Positions 42,275 through 50,853 of a stretch of DNA of 64,000 nt are shown here, piece after piece. The stretch spans positions 5,102,001 to 5,166,000 of the forward strand of contig NC_016935.1 in assembly GCF_000250655.1 (NCBI RefSeq). The letters run 5' to 3'. The notes beneath the pieces were generated by a model. The model searched no databases, was not told where the DNA came from, and saw only the letters and a program-made list of their open reading frames with translations. The stretch comes from Paenibacillus mucilaginosus 3016 (lineage in GTDB: Bacteria > Bacillota > Bacilli > Paenibacillales > NBRC-103111). Position 1 is the stretch's first letter. Every line of letters begins with the position of its first letter. The position numbers and the translations under genes are program-made.

Positions 42275-45200
42275 TCAGTCCTTGCCGGGCTCTCCTGTCT
42301 TCTTGCCCGGAACGCCGCTGACGACAACGCCGGGCGACGCATTCCCGGTGCGGTCTACGGCGATCAGCCTGTAGCTGTACAGGAATCCCTTTTCCAGCCC
42401 GCCGAACGTCACGGTCTGCACGCCTTTGGTGATCGTCGCGAGAGGCTCGGCTCCCGCCGCTCCCTCAGGTACGATCCGGATGTGTGCGAGGTCCGGGTCG
42501 GACGGGTCCGTCCAGGTCAGCGTCAACCGGTCCTTCCCGGAGATTACTGCCGTGCCGGACACTTCTCCCGGCGCCGTACGATCCGCATAGCCTGCTTCCA
42601 GCTCCATGATTCTTACAATCCGGTCATCCGGATTCACGGGAAGCCCCTGCCACGACGGCTTCGTAATGCTCACCTGCAGGGCTGTCGTCCGCACCGGTTC
42701 GAAGTGGAGCTCGTTATATTCGCCGTAGAACCCGTCTTGTTCGTTATCTTCCACCGAGGCCAGCGGCTTCCATTCCGTACCTGTCCAGTACGCCAGGGTA
42801 AAGCTGCGGATATGCCAGTTCGCGCCGCTGGATGCTCCGCTCCACAGCTTCACCTGATTGATCGTCTGGGCTGCCGGCCACTCCATCCGAAGGAAGTGCT
42901 CCTCCCCGCCGCCCCCGGACAGCCACCGGGTGGACAGGCTTCCGTCCACAGCATATGCCGGCACATTCGTCCCCGTCGTCGAATCCGCCGTCAGGGCCGC
43001 CAGCTGCGCGGCATTGTGCACGGTAACCGGCCCTACGGTGTTCGAGGGTTCCGAAATGCCGCCGGCGTTCTTCGCCTTCAGCCGGTAATAATAAGCGATC
43101 CCGCTGTTCGCCGTCGCATCCTGATAAGGCCGGTCCTCCTCGGACAGATCCGAACCCGCCACCGACCAAGGCCCTTCCGCCGCTTCGGCCCTCTCCAGAT
43201 CATAGGCATCCGCCCATTTCACGGGCTCCCACGCAATGGAAGAGACCGACTGGATGGGCAGCAGGGCGGGGGCTGTGGGGACCGGGGGTACAGAAGATGC
43301 GGTGACCGGTCCAGCCGGATACGAAGGCACCGAGCTGCCGGCCGCATTCTTGGCCGTGACCCGGTAGTAGTACGTGCTTCCTTCCACGGCCGACGTATCC
43401 TTGAAAGGCACGAACGGGATGTCACTGTCCGAGACGTCCGTTCCCACGGTCACCCATGGTCCGTCCGGATGGCCGGCGCGCTGGATGTCATAGGTCTGCG
43501 CCCCGGCCGAGCCTCTCCAGTACAGTCCGTGGACCGATTCGACAGGGAGCAGCTCAGGCGCCCTGGGCACGGCAGGCGGCGGCACGGGCCATCCGCGGAT
43601 CGCATGGGCCTTCTCCTGCATCATCCGCATGACACTTGTCTCGTCATAGGAAGCACCGGAAGGAAAGCCGGGCCAGCGGTAATCCCCTGGCTTGTTGTAG
43701 AAGCCGCCGTCCTTGTTATGAAACTTGAGCGTCCACAGCAGGGCCCCGGAAGTGCCGCTCGTGATAACCTGATCCGCCAGGGCGGTCAGATTGGCGGTAT
43801 GGGAATGGCCGAACTCGCCGACAATGAAGGCCTTCCGGCCCATACTGGCATTCCGGTCGGCTGCCGCCCGCAGCGCATAGTTGGTACCGCCGCTCTCGTA
43901 ATAATGATTCGATACGATGTCCACATTCGGATCGGAGAGCGCAGCAGCGCCGATCCCGTAGCGGCCGTCCATCACCAGATGGTTCCCGTCGATGCTTTTG
44001 ATATAGGCCGCCATCTCCGCCGTCCACTCATCGGTCGGGTAGAGCTCGTTGCCCGTCTCCCATGCCAAAATCGCTTTGTCATCCTTGTACTTCACTCCGG
44101 TGTACGTATTGGTACGACCCAGTACATAGCTCACCAGATGCTTGTAATCTTCCTTGAGCTCCGGGTCCGTGTAGAACTGCTCCGCTGTCATCCCGCGGAA
44201 GGCTGCGAACTGCTTCAGGCCGCCTACATGCTCCCAGGTATCGATAAAAGGAAGGATGACCCGGATCCCGTAGTCATTGGCCAGTTTGAGCACATGGTCA
44301 AGGTCGCGGAAGAACCCCTCATCGTAGCTCCGCAGTCCGTTGATATGGCTCGTGGACTGTCCGTTCGCCGTCCCTCCCTTGATCGTCAGCGTGTAAAGAC
44401 GGACCACCGTCCCTCCCATCTGCCGGATCGAGAGGAACGCATCCTCCTGCTCCCACGGATCGGCCCGGTGCCAGACCGGTGACGGTATATAGGTCAGGTT
44501 CGAGCCGTTCATCGAGATGAAACGGAATGGCTCCGTCCCATCCAACAGCCTGTCCCCGCTGCGGGTGATGAAGCGGGCCAGCCCAGGGGCGGGAGCGGGC
44601 AGTTCGCTCGGTGTGGCTGTGAGCCGTACGCCCCCGGATAAGTTCCCAGCCGTGTCGGCGGTCTGCAGCCGGAAGGTGTAAGTACTTCCGTTGGTCAGCC
44701 CGGGCAAGACGCGAACCTCTACCCCCTTGCTGACGTATACCGCTTCCGTTACACTTCCTTCCTGCGTGATCCGCACCTGGTGAAAGTCCGGATCCGGCGG
44801 ATCCGACCACCGGAGCGTCAGCTGTCCACTGCCCGCCACCGCTTCAGGACTGCCCGCTTCCTGCGGCGGCGTGGTATCACTGCCGTCCTGTACTGCAGCG
44901 TATACCTCAATCTCCGCCAGCCTGGCGATCCGGTCGTCCGCCGCATTGTAGCCGCCCCAGCTCGGCTTGGTAATATGCAGTCTCAGCCTCGAGGCCGTGA
45001 CGGGTGAGAAGGAAAGATCATTATACTCCCCCGCATTGTTGTCCTTGTCATTATCAGTAACGGCAGCCAGCGTGATCCATGTGCTGCCGTTCCAGTAGTC
45101 CAGGGTAAAGTCGCGGATATGCCAGCTGCTCGCTCCCGTACCCACGTTCCCGCTCCATACCTTCACCCTGTCAACCGGATGAGCCCGCTCCCAGGTCATC

Positions 45201-45433
45201 TCGAACACATGCTCATAGGTGGTGCTGCCGGATATCCAGCGCGTCGTCAGGCTGCCGTCCACCGCGTTCGATGCGGGGTTCGTCCCGGTAACCGAATCCA
45301 CCGTCAGCATGGCTTGCGGCGCAATGTTCACGGCTCCCTCGGCTCCTGCCGTCCCCCCGATTCCGGAGGGAAGCAGCCCCCATATCAGCATCCAAACCAG
45401 CATCATCGGGATCCACTTTCTTCGCATCTTCAC
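42275..45433 (-). CDS. Secreted multidomain GH5 glycoside hydrolase (mannanase-like)
   Basis: A 1052-residue exported enzyme. Order: signal peptide (1-31); F5/8-type C carbohydrate-binding domain (about 35-180); fibronectin type III (about 190-285); GH5 catalytic domain (about 295-630) with acid/base E463 in W-E-T-G-N-E and nucleophile E540 in V-G-E-F-G; two fibronectin-like modules (about 640-830); a second F5/8-type C domain (about 840-975); and a last fibronectin module. The catalytic domain resembles GH5/GH113-type beta-mannanases, though another beta-glycan is possible. The start is GTG at 45433, ten bases after AGGAGG. Its promoter shares an activator site with the cluster-3 transporter operon, so it probably makes the oligosaccharide that operon imports. 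Confidence 0.9.
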   Translation of the reverse strand: MKMRRKWIPMMLVWMLIWGLLPSGIGGTAGAEGAVNIAPQAMLTVDSVTGTNPASNAVDGSLTTRWISGSTTYEHVFEMTWERAHPVDRVKVWSGNVGTGASSWHIRDFTLDYWNGSTWITLAAVTDNDKDNNAGEYNDLSFSPVTASRLRLHITKPSWGGYNAADDRIARLAEIEVYAAVQDGSDTTPPQEAGSPEAVAGSGQLTLRWSDPPDPDFHQVRITQEGSVTEAVYVSKGVEVRVLPGLTNGSTYTFRLQTADTAGNLSGGVRLTATPSELPAPAPGLARFITRSGDRLLDGTEPFRFISMNGSNLTYIPSPVWHRADPWEQEDAFLSIRQMGGTVVRLYTLTIKGGTANGQSTSHINGLRSYDEGFFRDLDHVLKLANDYGIRVILPFIDTWEHVGGLKQFAAFRGMTAEQFYTDPELKEDYKHLVSYVLGRTNTYTGVKYKDDKAILAWETGNELYPTDEWTAEMAAYIKSIDGNHLVMDGRYGIGAAALSDPNVDIVSNHYYESGGTNYALRAAADRNASMGRKAFIVGEFGHSHTANLTALADQVITSGTSGALLWTLKFHNKDGGFYNKPGDYRWPGFPSGASYDETSVMRMMQEKAHAIRGWPVPPPAVPRAPELLPVESVHGLYWRGSAGAQTYDIQRAGHPDGPWVTVGTDVSDSDIPFVPFKDTSAVEGSTYYYRVTAKNAAGSSVPSYPAGPVTASSVPPVPTAPALLPIQSVSSIAWEPVKWADAYDLERAEAAEGPWSVAGSDLSEEDRPYQDATANSGIAYYYRLKAKNAGGISEPSNTVGPVTVHNAAQLAALTADSTTGTNVPAYAVDGSLSTRWLSGGGGEEHFLRMEWPAAQTINQVKLWSGASSGANWHIRSFTLAYWTGTEWKPLASVEDNEQDGFYGEYNELHFEPVRTTALQVSITKPSWQGLPVNPDDRIVRIMELEAGYADRTAPGEVSGTAVISGKDRLTLTWTDPSDPDLAHIRIVPEGAAGAEPLATITKGVQTVTFGGLEKGFLYSYRLIAVDRTGNASPGVVVSGVPGKKTGEPGKD

Positions 45434-45567
45434 CTTTACTGTTCCTCCTGTTCTTGCCAATGATTTGGGGCAGAGCAGCGTTGTAAGCGATACCAACTGG
45501 CTGTGCAGCTGTTGCGTTTTGTGCTGCCAATTCAGGTGCCGCTTCCCCGTCTCCCTGCCTTAAGTAG

Positions 45568-45632
45568 AGTATAGGCGGGATGCCCCGTTTTGGTTATGGC
45601 ATGGCCATGACCTTTTCTGCTCCGATCATGAC
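45568..45632 (-). promoter_or_regulatory. Activator-type promoter of the GH5 gene
   Basis: On the minus strand: GTCATGATC (45624-45632) and GTCATGGCC (45603-45611), 21 bases apart; six bases further is -35 TAACCA (45591-45596), then 17 bases, then -10 TATACT (45568-45573). The geometry is identical to the cluster-3 promoter, and 27 of 34 bases across the repeat block agree. The 382-base gap 45434-45815 holds this promoter, a 128-base leader and a terminator. Confidence 0.7.
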
Positions 45633-45748
45633 ATTCAGGGGGGAGTATTTGGTAGTTCGGAATTTGTAAAGATCCAGAGAAGCGGCCCCATAGGAATGCG
45701 GCATGGGAGTATCAGAGTCTGCAAATCGTCCTCAGTGGGAAGCAGCAA

Positions 45749-45776
45749 AGCCCGCTCCATGAATGGAAGCGGGCTT
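45749..45776 (-). terminator. Terminator after the LLM oxidoreductase gene
   Basis: AAGCCCGCTCCAT pairs with ATGGAAGCGGGCTT around GA. On the minus strand the following T-run is short. Confidence 0.7.
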
Positions 45777-45815
45777 GCAGCATGCCAAAGCATATTCGAT
45801 TCTGGATCAGGCTGC

Positions 45816-46877
45816 TTACTGCTTGTCCGCACTCTCCGCTTCCCAAGCGGCAATTTCCTCCCGGACCCGGGGCGCGACCTCGGTGCCCAGCAGCTCGATC
45901 GCTCTCATGACGTCGTCATGCGGCATCGTTCCTACCGGCACGTGGAGCAGGAAGCGCGTGATGCCCACCCGCTTGCGCAGGTCGATGATCTTGCGGGCCA
46001 CCGTGTCCGGGTCGCCAACGTACAGCGCGCCTTCAAAGCTTCTTGCGGCATCGAAGGTGCTCCGGGTGTAGGCACCCCAGCCCCGCTCCCGCCCCAGTAC
46101 ATTCATCGCCTGCTGCGTGGAAGGGAAGAACTTGTCGGCCGCCGTCTCCGTATCCTCCGCAATAAAGCCGTGCGAGTGGGAAGCGACCGGCAGCTTGGAA
46201 GGATCATGCCCGCCGTGGGCGGCCGCCTTCTTATAGAGCTCGACCAGCGGTGCAAAATGCAGCGGGCTGCCTCCGATAATCGCCAGCACCAGCGGCAGCC
46301 CAAGCAGGCCGGCCCGGGCTACGGATTCGGAGTTGCCGCCGCTGCCGATCCAGACCGGCAGCGGATCCTGTACCGGCCGCGGATACACGCCCCGGTTATC
46401 GATGGCCGGCCGGTGGCCCCCACGCCACGTCACCTTCTCCGATTCTCGAATCTTCAGCAGCAGCTCCAGCTTCTCATCGAAGAGCTCGTCGTAATGGTCG
46501 AGCTCGTAGCCGAACAGCGGGAACGATTCGATGAAGGATCCCCGGCCCGCCATGATCTCGGCACGTCCGTTCGAGATCCCATCCAGCGTTGCAAAATCCT
46601 GAAACACCCGAACCGGGTCGGCGGAGGACAGCACGGTAACCGCACTGGTCAGCCGGATGCGCTTGGTCTGCCCGGCAGCCGCGGCCAGAACCACGGCGGG
46701 CGAAGACGCGGCATAATCCTTGCGGTGATGCTCACCCACGCCGTAGACATCCAGCCCGACGCGGTCCGCCAGAACAATCTCCTCCACCACTTCACGCAGG
46801 CGCTGCGCATGGCTTATGACTTCGCCGGTGTTCACATCCGGCGTGGTTTCGACGAAGGTGCTGATTCCAATCTCCAT
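45816..46877 (-). CDS. LLM-class flavin-dependent oxidoreductase (luciferase-like)
   Basis: A 353-residue monooxygenase-like enzyme using reduced flavin. It opens M-E-I-G-I-S-T-F-V-E-T-T and has L-D-V-Y-G-V-G-E-H-H-R, L-T-S-A-V-T-V-L-S-S-A-D-P-V-R-V-F-Q-D-F-A-T-L-D and N-G-R-A-E-I-M-A-G-R-G-S-F, the conserved elements of the luciferase-like family. Start 46877 has GAAGGAGGGG. It is a single gene with terminators on both sides. The substrate is unknown. Confidence 0.9.
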   Translation of the reverse strand: MEIGISTFVETTPDVNTGEVISHAQRLREVVEEIVLADRVGLDVYGVGEHHRKDYAASSPAVVLAAAAGQTKRIRLTSAVTVLSSADPVRVFQDFATLDGISNGRAEIMAGRGSFIESFPLFGYELDHYDELFDEKLELLLKIRESEKVTWRGGHRPAIDNRGVYPRPVQDPLPVWIGSGGNSESVARAGLLGLPLVLAIIGGSPLHFAPLVELYKKAAAHGGHDPSKLPVASHSHGFIAEDTETAADKFFPSTQQAMNVLGRERGWGAYTRSTFDAARSFEGALYVGDPDTVARKIIDLRKRVGITRFLLHVPVGTMPHDDVMRAIELLGTEVAPRVREEIAAWEAESADKQ

Positions 46878-46983
46878 TCGTGTCCCCTCCTTCTCTCTCC
46901 CTATTCTTCTCTGGTCCCCTTATTCACATGCAAAGTCTGGCAACCTGATCTAAGCTTACCGATTCTGCGCCCCGCAAGCAAAC

Positions 46984-47010
46984 AACCCTTCCGGCCGGAC
47001 CGGAAGGGTT
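46984..47010 (-). terminator. Terminator after the GH12 gene
   Basis: AACCCTTCCGG pairs with CCGGAAGGGTT around CCGGA; on the minus strand GTTTG follows. Confidence 0.75.
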
Positions 47011-47048
47011 GAGCTGACAGGTTACTTCGGTAAGGTGAACCGCTTCGG

Positions 47049-47849
47049 TTATTGTACGCTCAAGCTCCAGCGGGAGAGATTCACCTGGCCGCTGCCGCTG
47101 GAGACCTCCGTGCCGAATTCGACGGAGCTGATATACTTCGAGTTGGCGATCCACTTCTTGGTATACACCGCGTGATCCGCGAAGTTCTTGAGATTGAGAT
47201 CGATGCTGTTCGTGTTCGCGGTTCTCAGGTAGGAGAATACGTTCCAGCCGCCGCCGGTCCCGTCATCCACATAGCCCTTGTACACATTCCAGGAAGAACC
47301 GCCGATCGAGACCGTCTCGATGTAGGTTCCCAGGGCTCCGGCATTCGTGTTATTGAGCCAGACCATGATTTCGTCCGTCGGGCGGCTGTTGTATTTGGCA
47401 TTGTTCGTATCATGCAGCCAGAGGTCGTATGTCATGTTGTACACGCCCGAGGTGTTCGAAGCGAAGTTGTACGTCACCGAGGTGTTGATGTTCTTGTTAT
47501 CCCAGATCCGGGTCGGGAAGCCGCTGCCGGCCGTATAACCGTCGGTCCAGTGCCAGCCGGACACGATGGAAGGATATCCCTTTACCCCGCCGCTGGTCGT
47601 CGGCCAATTCCAGACCCAGCCCAGATCCGAGGCGTTATTGTAATAGACACTCTGGCTCCAGCCCGACACCGAGGACTTGCCCCAGGCGTTGTTGAAGAGA
47701 TACTGCTTGTTATTGTCAAAATACACCTTGCCGCCATCCGCACTCGTCGAAGCTGCTGTAGCGGCGGAAACCGCCAGCACCGAAGCAAGCATAAGCACCG
47801 CAGAGAGAGCACCTATCTTTGTACTTATCCGTTGAACACGTTTCATCAT
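47049..47849 (-). CDS. Secreted GH12 endoglucanase/xyloglucanase
   Basis: A 266-residue secreted glycosidase. The signal peptide covers about residues 1-33. The mature protein has the GH12 beta-jelly-roll pattern L-F-N-N-A-W-G, G-W-S-Q-S-V-Y-Y-N, W-N-W-P and G-Y-P-S-I-V-S-G-W-H-W, with nucleophile candidate E160 in D-E-I-M-V-W and acid/base candidate E248 in E-F-G-T-E-V. It should cut cellulose or xyloglucan chains. Start 47849 has AGGAGG six bases upstream; the next ATG (47846) is equally possible. Three 19-base repeats lie 84-140 bases upstream, in the likely promoter region. Confidence 0.9.
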   Translation of the reverse strand: MMKRVQRISTKIGALSAVLMLASVLAVSAATAASTSADGGKVYFDNNKQYLFNNAWGKSSVSGWSQSVYYNNASDLGWVWNWPTTSGGVKGYPSIVSGWHWTDGYTAGSGFPTRIWDNKNINTSVTYNFASNTSGVYNMTYDLWLHDTNNAKYNSRPTDEIMVWLNNTNAGALGTYIETVSIGGSSWNVYKGYVDDGTGGGWNVFSYLRTANTNSIDLNLKNFADHAVYTKKWIANSKYISSVEFGTEVSSGSGQVNLSRWSLSVQ

Positions 47850-47932
47850 TCCATTCCTCCTTTTTGATCGGTACATCCCATTTGTTGGGCCCGTCCTGGA
47901 CTGCTGGTCTTGGTTTTCTTTTTTCTCAGCTC

Positions 47933-47989
47933 CTTTCCACACCTAATGCAACTTTCCATACCTAATGAAACTTTCCACACCTAATGTAA
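47933..47989 (-). repeat. Three 19-bp tandem repeats upstream of the GH12 gene
   Basis: Units at 47933-47951, 47952-47970 and 47971-47989 share CTTTCC-A-Y-ACCTAATG and differ at only three or four positions. They sit in the control region of the GH12 gene and look like iterated protein-binding sites. Confidence 0.9.
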
Positions 47990-48006
47990 TCGCTGTCATT
48001 CCCTTG

Positions 48007-48030
48007 TTCAACAGGACTTCCGCTGTTGAA
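48007..48030. promoter_or_regulatory. Inverted repeat in the GH12 upstream region
   Basis: TTCAACAG and CTGTTGAA form a perfect 8-base inverted repeat with an 8-base centre, 18 bases beyond the tandem repeats. It could be an operator. Confidence 0.4.
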
Positions 48031-48093
48031 TGATTTTAGTTTATCACTTGGCCCGATATCCAAAATACCACCTTTATTGGATGCGTTTTCATA

Positions 48094-48137
48094 TAAAAAC
48101 AGGAAAAGAGCGCCCGATGCCGGCCTACTCTTTTCCT
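48094..48137 (-). terminator. Terminator of the LysR gene
   Basis: AGGAAAAGAG pairs perfectly with CTCTTTTCCT; on the minus strand GTTTTTATATG follows. One arm overlaps the LysR stop codon. Confidence 0.85.
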
Positions 48138-49012
48138 CCCGACAAATAAAGATTTTTAGCTGTTTGAAGGAACAGCTTCACCGCGATGGACGATTCACTC
48201 AGGGAGGGAACCGCCAGTTGAATTTCCCGGATCGGCTGCGGTTCCAGCGGACGGACGACTACATTCGGTGGAAGCTTGGATAGAGACAACGAGATCCGGG
48301 AGACAATCGCCAGTCCCAGGCCTTCCTGAATCATGTTCAGTGCCGTATGGATGTTATGCACGTCATACCGGCAATACAGTACGGCTTCATGCTCCCGGAA
48401 AAGTTCATAGATCGGCGTCTCGAACCCGCCCTTGCAGAGAATCATGGGCTCATGGCCCAGGTCCGTGATATGCACCAGCGGCCGATTCGCCAGAGGGTGG
48501 TCATCACGGATCAGCAGACACAGCCGGTCTTGGAGGAACGGCAGGGTCTCAAACTCCTCCGTTGGCGGGATAATCCAGCCTACATCAATCCTGCGGGAGG
48601 ATAACCACAGCTTGATCTCGGCTATGCTGCCTTCGTAGAGCTCGAACTTCAGTCCGGGGTGCTTCTCGCCCATCTCGCGCAGGATAGCCGGCAGGAAGTT
48701 GGTGCTGATGATCGGAAACGACCCGACGCGGACCGTGCCGACTTCGCCTCCCTTCTCGGCGACCACCTCCTGCTCTACTTTGTGGTACCCGTTCAAGATC
48801 TCCCGGAAGAGCACGAGCAGCCGCTGCCCGATATCCGTCAAGAGTACTCCTTGCTTGCGGTCCCGGATCAGCAGGGTAACCCCTAGCTCGGATTCCAGGG
48901 TGGAGATTGCGCGGCTGACGGCAGGCTGGGTCATGTTCAACTCCTGCCCCGCGCGGGTAAAGCTGCCGGTCTCCGCTATCTTCACGTAGAGTGAGAGCTG
49001 GGAAGGTGTCAT
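48125..49012 (-). CDS. LysR-family transcriptional regulator
   Basis: A 295-residue regulator. The winged helix (T-P-S-Q-L-S-L-Y-V-K-I-A-E-T-G-S-F-T-R-A-G, M-T-Q-P-A-V-S-R-A-I-S) is at residues 1-60 and a LysR substrate-binding domain at about 90-290. I start at 49012, which matches the usual family N-terminus, though its ribosome site is weak. It is divergent from an EamA exporter across 111 bases, so it probably controls that gene. Confidence 0.9.
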   Translation of the reverse strand: MTPSQLSLYVKIAETGSFTRAGQELNMTQPAVSRAISTLESELGVTLLIRDRKQGVLLTDIGQRLLVLFREILNGYHKVEQEVVAEKGGEVGTVRVGSFPIISTNFLPAILREMGEKHPGLKFELYEGSIAEIKLWLSSRRIDVGWIIPPTEEFETLPFLQDRLCLLIRDDHPLANRPLVHITDLGHEPMILCKGGFETPIYELFREHEAVLYCRYDVHNIHTALNMIQEGLGLAIVSRISLSLSKLPPNVVVRPLEPQPIREIQLAVPSLSESSIAVKLFLQTAKNLYLSGGKE

Positions 49013-49123
49013 AACAGGTACGTTATACCCCCTATGAGAAAGATGCATTTTATTTATTGTATAGGGCATTGTATCATGAAAATCAACCACCAGCCAACGA
49101 AAACCAAACAGGAGGGAAACAAT

Positions 49124-50083
49124 ATGGAACCCTTATCCCGAAGACGGTCCGCTGTATATTTGCTGTTTCTGGTTACGGTATGGGGCGTGAACTGGCCGCT
49201 GTCCAAGTACGCCCTCCAGTTCTCTCCGCCGCTTCTCTTCGCAGGACTTCGAATCTTCATCGGAGGAGCCCTCCTCGTTCTCTTCGCACTTCCTCATTAC
49301 AGGAGGCTCCGGCTGAAAGAGACGTGGCCGATCTATCTCCATTCCGCCCTGCTGAACGTCGTTCTCTTTTATGTACTTCAGACCTATGGTCTGAACTATC
49401 TGCCGGCGGGCATGTTCGCGGCCATCGTGTTCCTGCAGCCCGTGCTGCTGGGCATCGGTGCCTGGTTATGGCTTGGCGAGGCCATGTATGTGGCGAGGGT
49501 CGCCGGGTTGATCCTGGGTTTCGCAGGCGTTGCAGCCATCTCGATTCCGGGCCAATCCGGAGCCTTCTCCACAGCCGGAGTCCTTCTGGGTCTGGGCAGC
49601 GCGGTGAGCTGGGCGCTAGGCACGCTCTATATGAAGCGGACAGCTTCCCGGGTAGACGCCGTGTGGGTGGTTGCCCTGCAGATGTTCCTCGGCGGAATGG
49701 TCCTGCTCGCCATGGGGTCTTCCGTTGAAAGCTGGAAGGAGATTGTGTGGAATGTGCCGTTCGTTACGGTACTGCTGTTGATTTCGGTGTTCGTGACGGC
49801 GTTAGGATGGCTCGTCTTCTTCCAGCTGGTGGGCAGAGGGGAAGCGAACAAGGTGGGGTCTTATACCTTTCTGATCCCGCTCATCGCGCTGGCCGTCAGC
49901 GTACTCTTCCTCGGCGAAACCGTAACCTACAAACTTATAACCGGCATACTCCTCGTTCTGGCCGGCATCATCCTCGTTAACCTCAAGCCTGGAGCCGCCC
50001 GTGCTGCCAACAGGGCTTCAGATGAGGAGCATCATGAGGCGGGAACAAAGTACGCCTGTCTCCCTAATGGGAACCATCAATAA
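49124..50083 (+). CDS. EamA-family (DMT) metabolite transporter
   Basis: A 319-residue membrane protein with ten helices in two EamA halves. It has V-W-G-V-N-W-P-L-S-K-Y in helix 1, the Y-G-L-N-Y-L-P-A-G-M-F-A-A-I segment and the second-half A-V-S-W-A-L-G-T-L-Y-M-K-R repeat. Start 49124 follows GGAGGG. Such proteins export amino acids or metabolites. The short basic/acidic tail beyond residue 295 is unusual. The divergent LysR gene is its likely regulator. Confidence 0.9.
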   Translation: MEPLSRRRSAVYLLFLVTVWGVNWPLSKYALQFSPPLLFAGLRIFIGGALLVLFALPHYRRLRLKETWPIYLHSALLNVVLFYVLQTYGLNYLPAGMFAAIVFLQPVLLGIGAWLWLGEAMYVARVAGLILGFAGVAAISIPGQSGAFSTAGVLLGLGSAVSWALGTLYMKRTASRVDAVWVVALQMFLGGMVLLAMGSSVESWKEIVWNVPFVTVLLLISVFVTALGWLVFFQLVGRGEANKVGSYTFLIPLIALAVSVLFLGETVTYKLITGILLVLAGIILVNLKPGAARAANRASDEEHHEAGTKYACLPNGNHQ

Positions 50084-50271
50084 CTAATATCCACCATGAA
50101 GAGATTACGCCAAAAAAGCTTAGTCTCGGAATCATCCTCTGCTCCCGGGTCTCGCTTAGTACAGTTTCGATCCGCAGCCCGATGAGGCGCAGCCGCGGTC
50201 TTTCCGTTAGGTAAACTCCCATTGCCTATGTACTCCCCTCGTGCTCAATGGCAAATCAGAGATTCAGCAGC

Positions 50272-50667
50272 TTAAGCTGTCACAGGCACCATCTCAATCA
50301 GGTTCACCCGGTGCCCGTCCGGGTCGTATACATCGAACATGACATGATGATTCCATGGCGAATCCCAGGTCTCGAGCTCCGTTACGCGGACTCCCCTGCC
50401 CTGTAGTTCGGTATGCATCCCCGTCACATCGGAACAATTCAGGCACATTACCGAATGATCCCAGGCAGCCGGGGGATCGCTTACTTCCGCCAACGTCAGC
50501 AGCGCCGCATGTTCGGGATGCGGATCGCAGAATAAAGTCGCCCCTCTTCTGCCGTCTCCCCAGTCTTCCATCCCGCGGCTGACGAGGCCGAGCTCCGAAT
50601 AAAAGGCAATCGAACGTTCCAAATCGCTTACCGGTAAAAAGATACTGCCAATCCGCTGAATGGGCAT
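50272..50667 (-). CDS. VOC-family (glyoxalase/dioxygenase-like) protein
   Basis: A 131-residue vicinal-oxygen-chelate protein with paired beta-alpha-beta-beta-beta modules. It opens R-I-G-S-I-F-L-P-V-S-D-L-E-R-S-I-A-F-Y-S-E-L-G-L and ends with F-D-V-Y-D-P-D-G-H-R-V-N-L-I-E, giving the usual terminal glutamate metal ligand. Start 50667 follows GAGGAGG. It is a single gene; function is unknown. The 188 bases between it and the convergent EamA gene hold nothing I recognise. Confidence 0.88.
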   Translation of the reverse strand: MPIQRIGSIFLPVSDLERSIAFYSELGLVSRGMEDWGDGRRGATLFCDPHPEHAALLTLAEVSDPPAAWDHSVMCLNCSDVTGMHTELQGRGVRVTELETWDSPWNHHVMFDVYDPDGHRVNLIEMVPVTA

Positions 50668-50853
50668 CCAGTCCTGCGCCTCCTCTGAACTAAAACCAAG
50701 TTTACCCCATTATATGCGAATATTTGTTCGCATGTAAATCTATTTTTTTACATTCCTGTCATCGAAAGCTGAATCAACCGGGTTGACGGAGGAGAGATCC
50801 GCTACTAACATAGAAAGAATCTATCGACATTTTCCAAAAGGGAGTACTATGTA

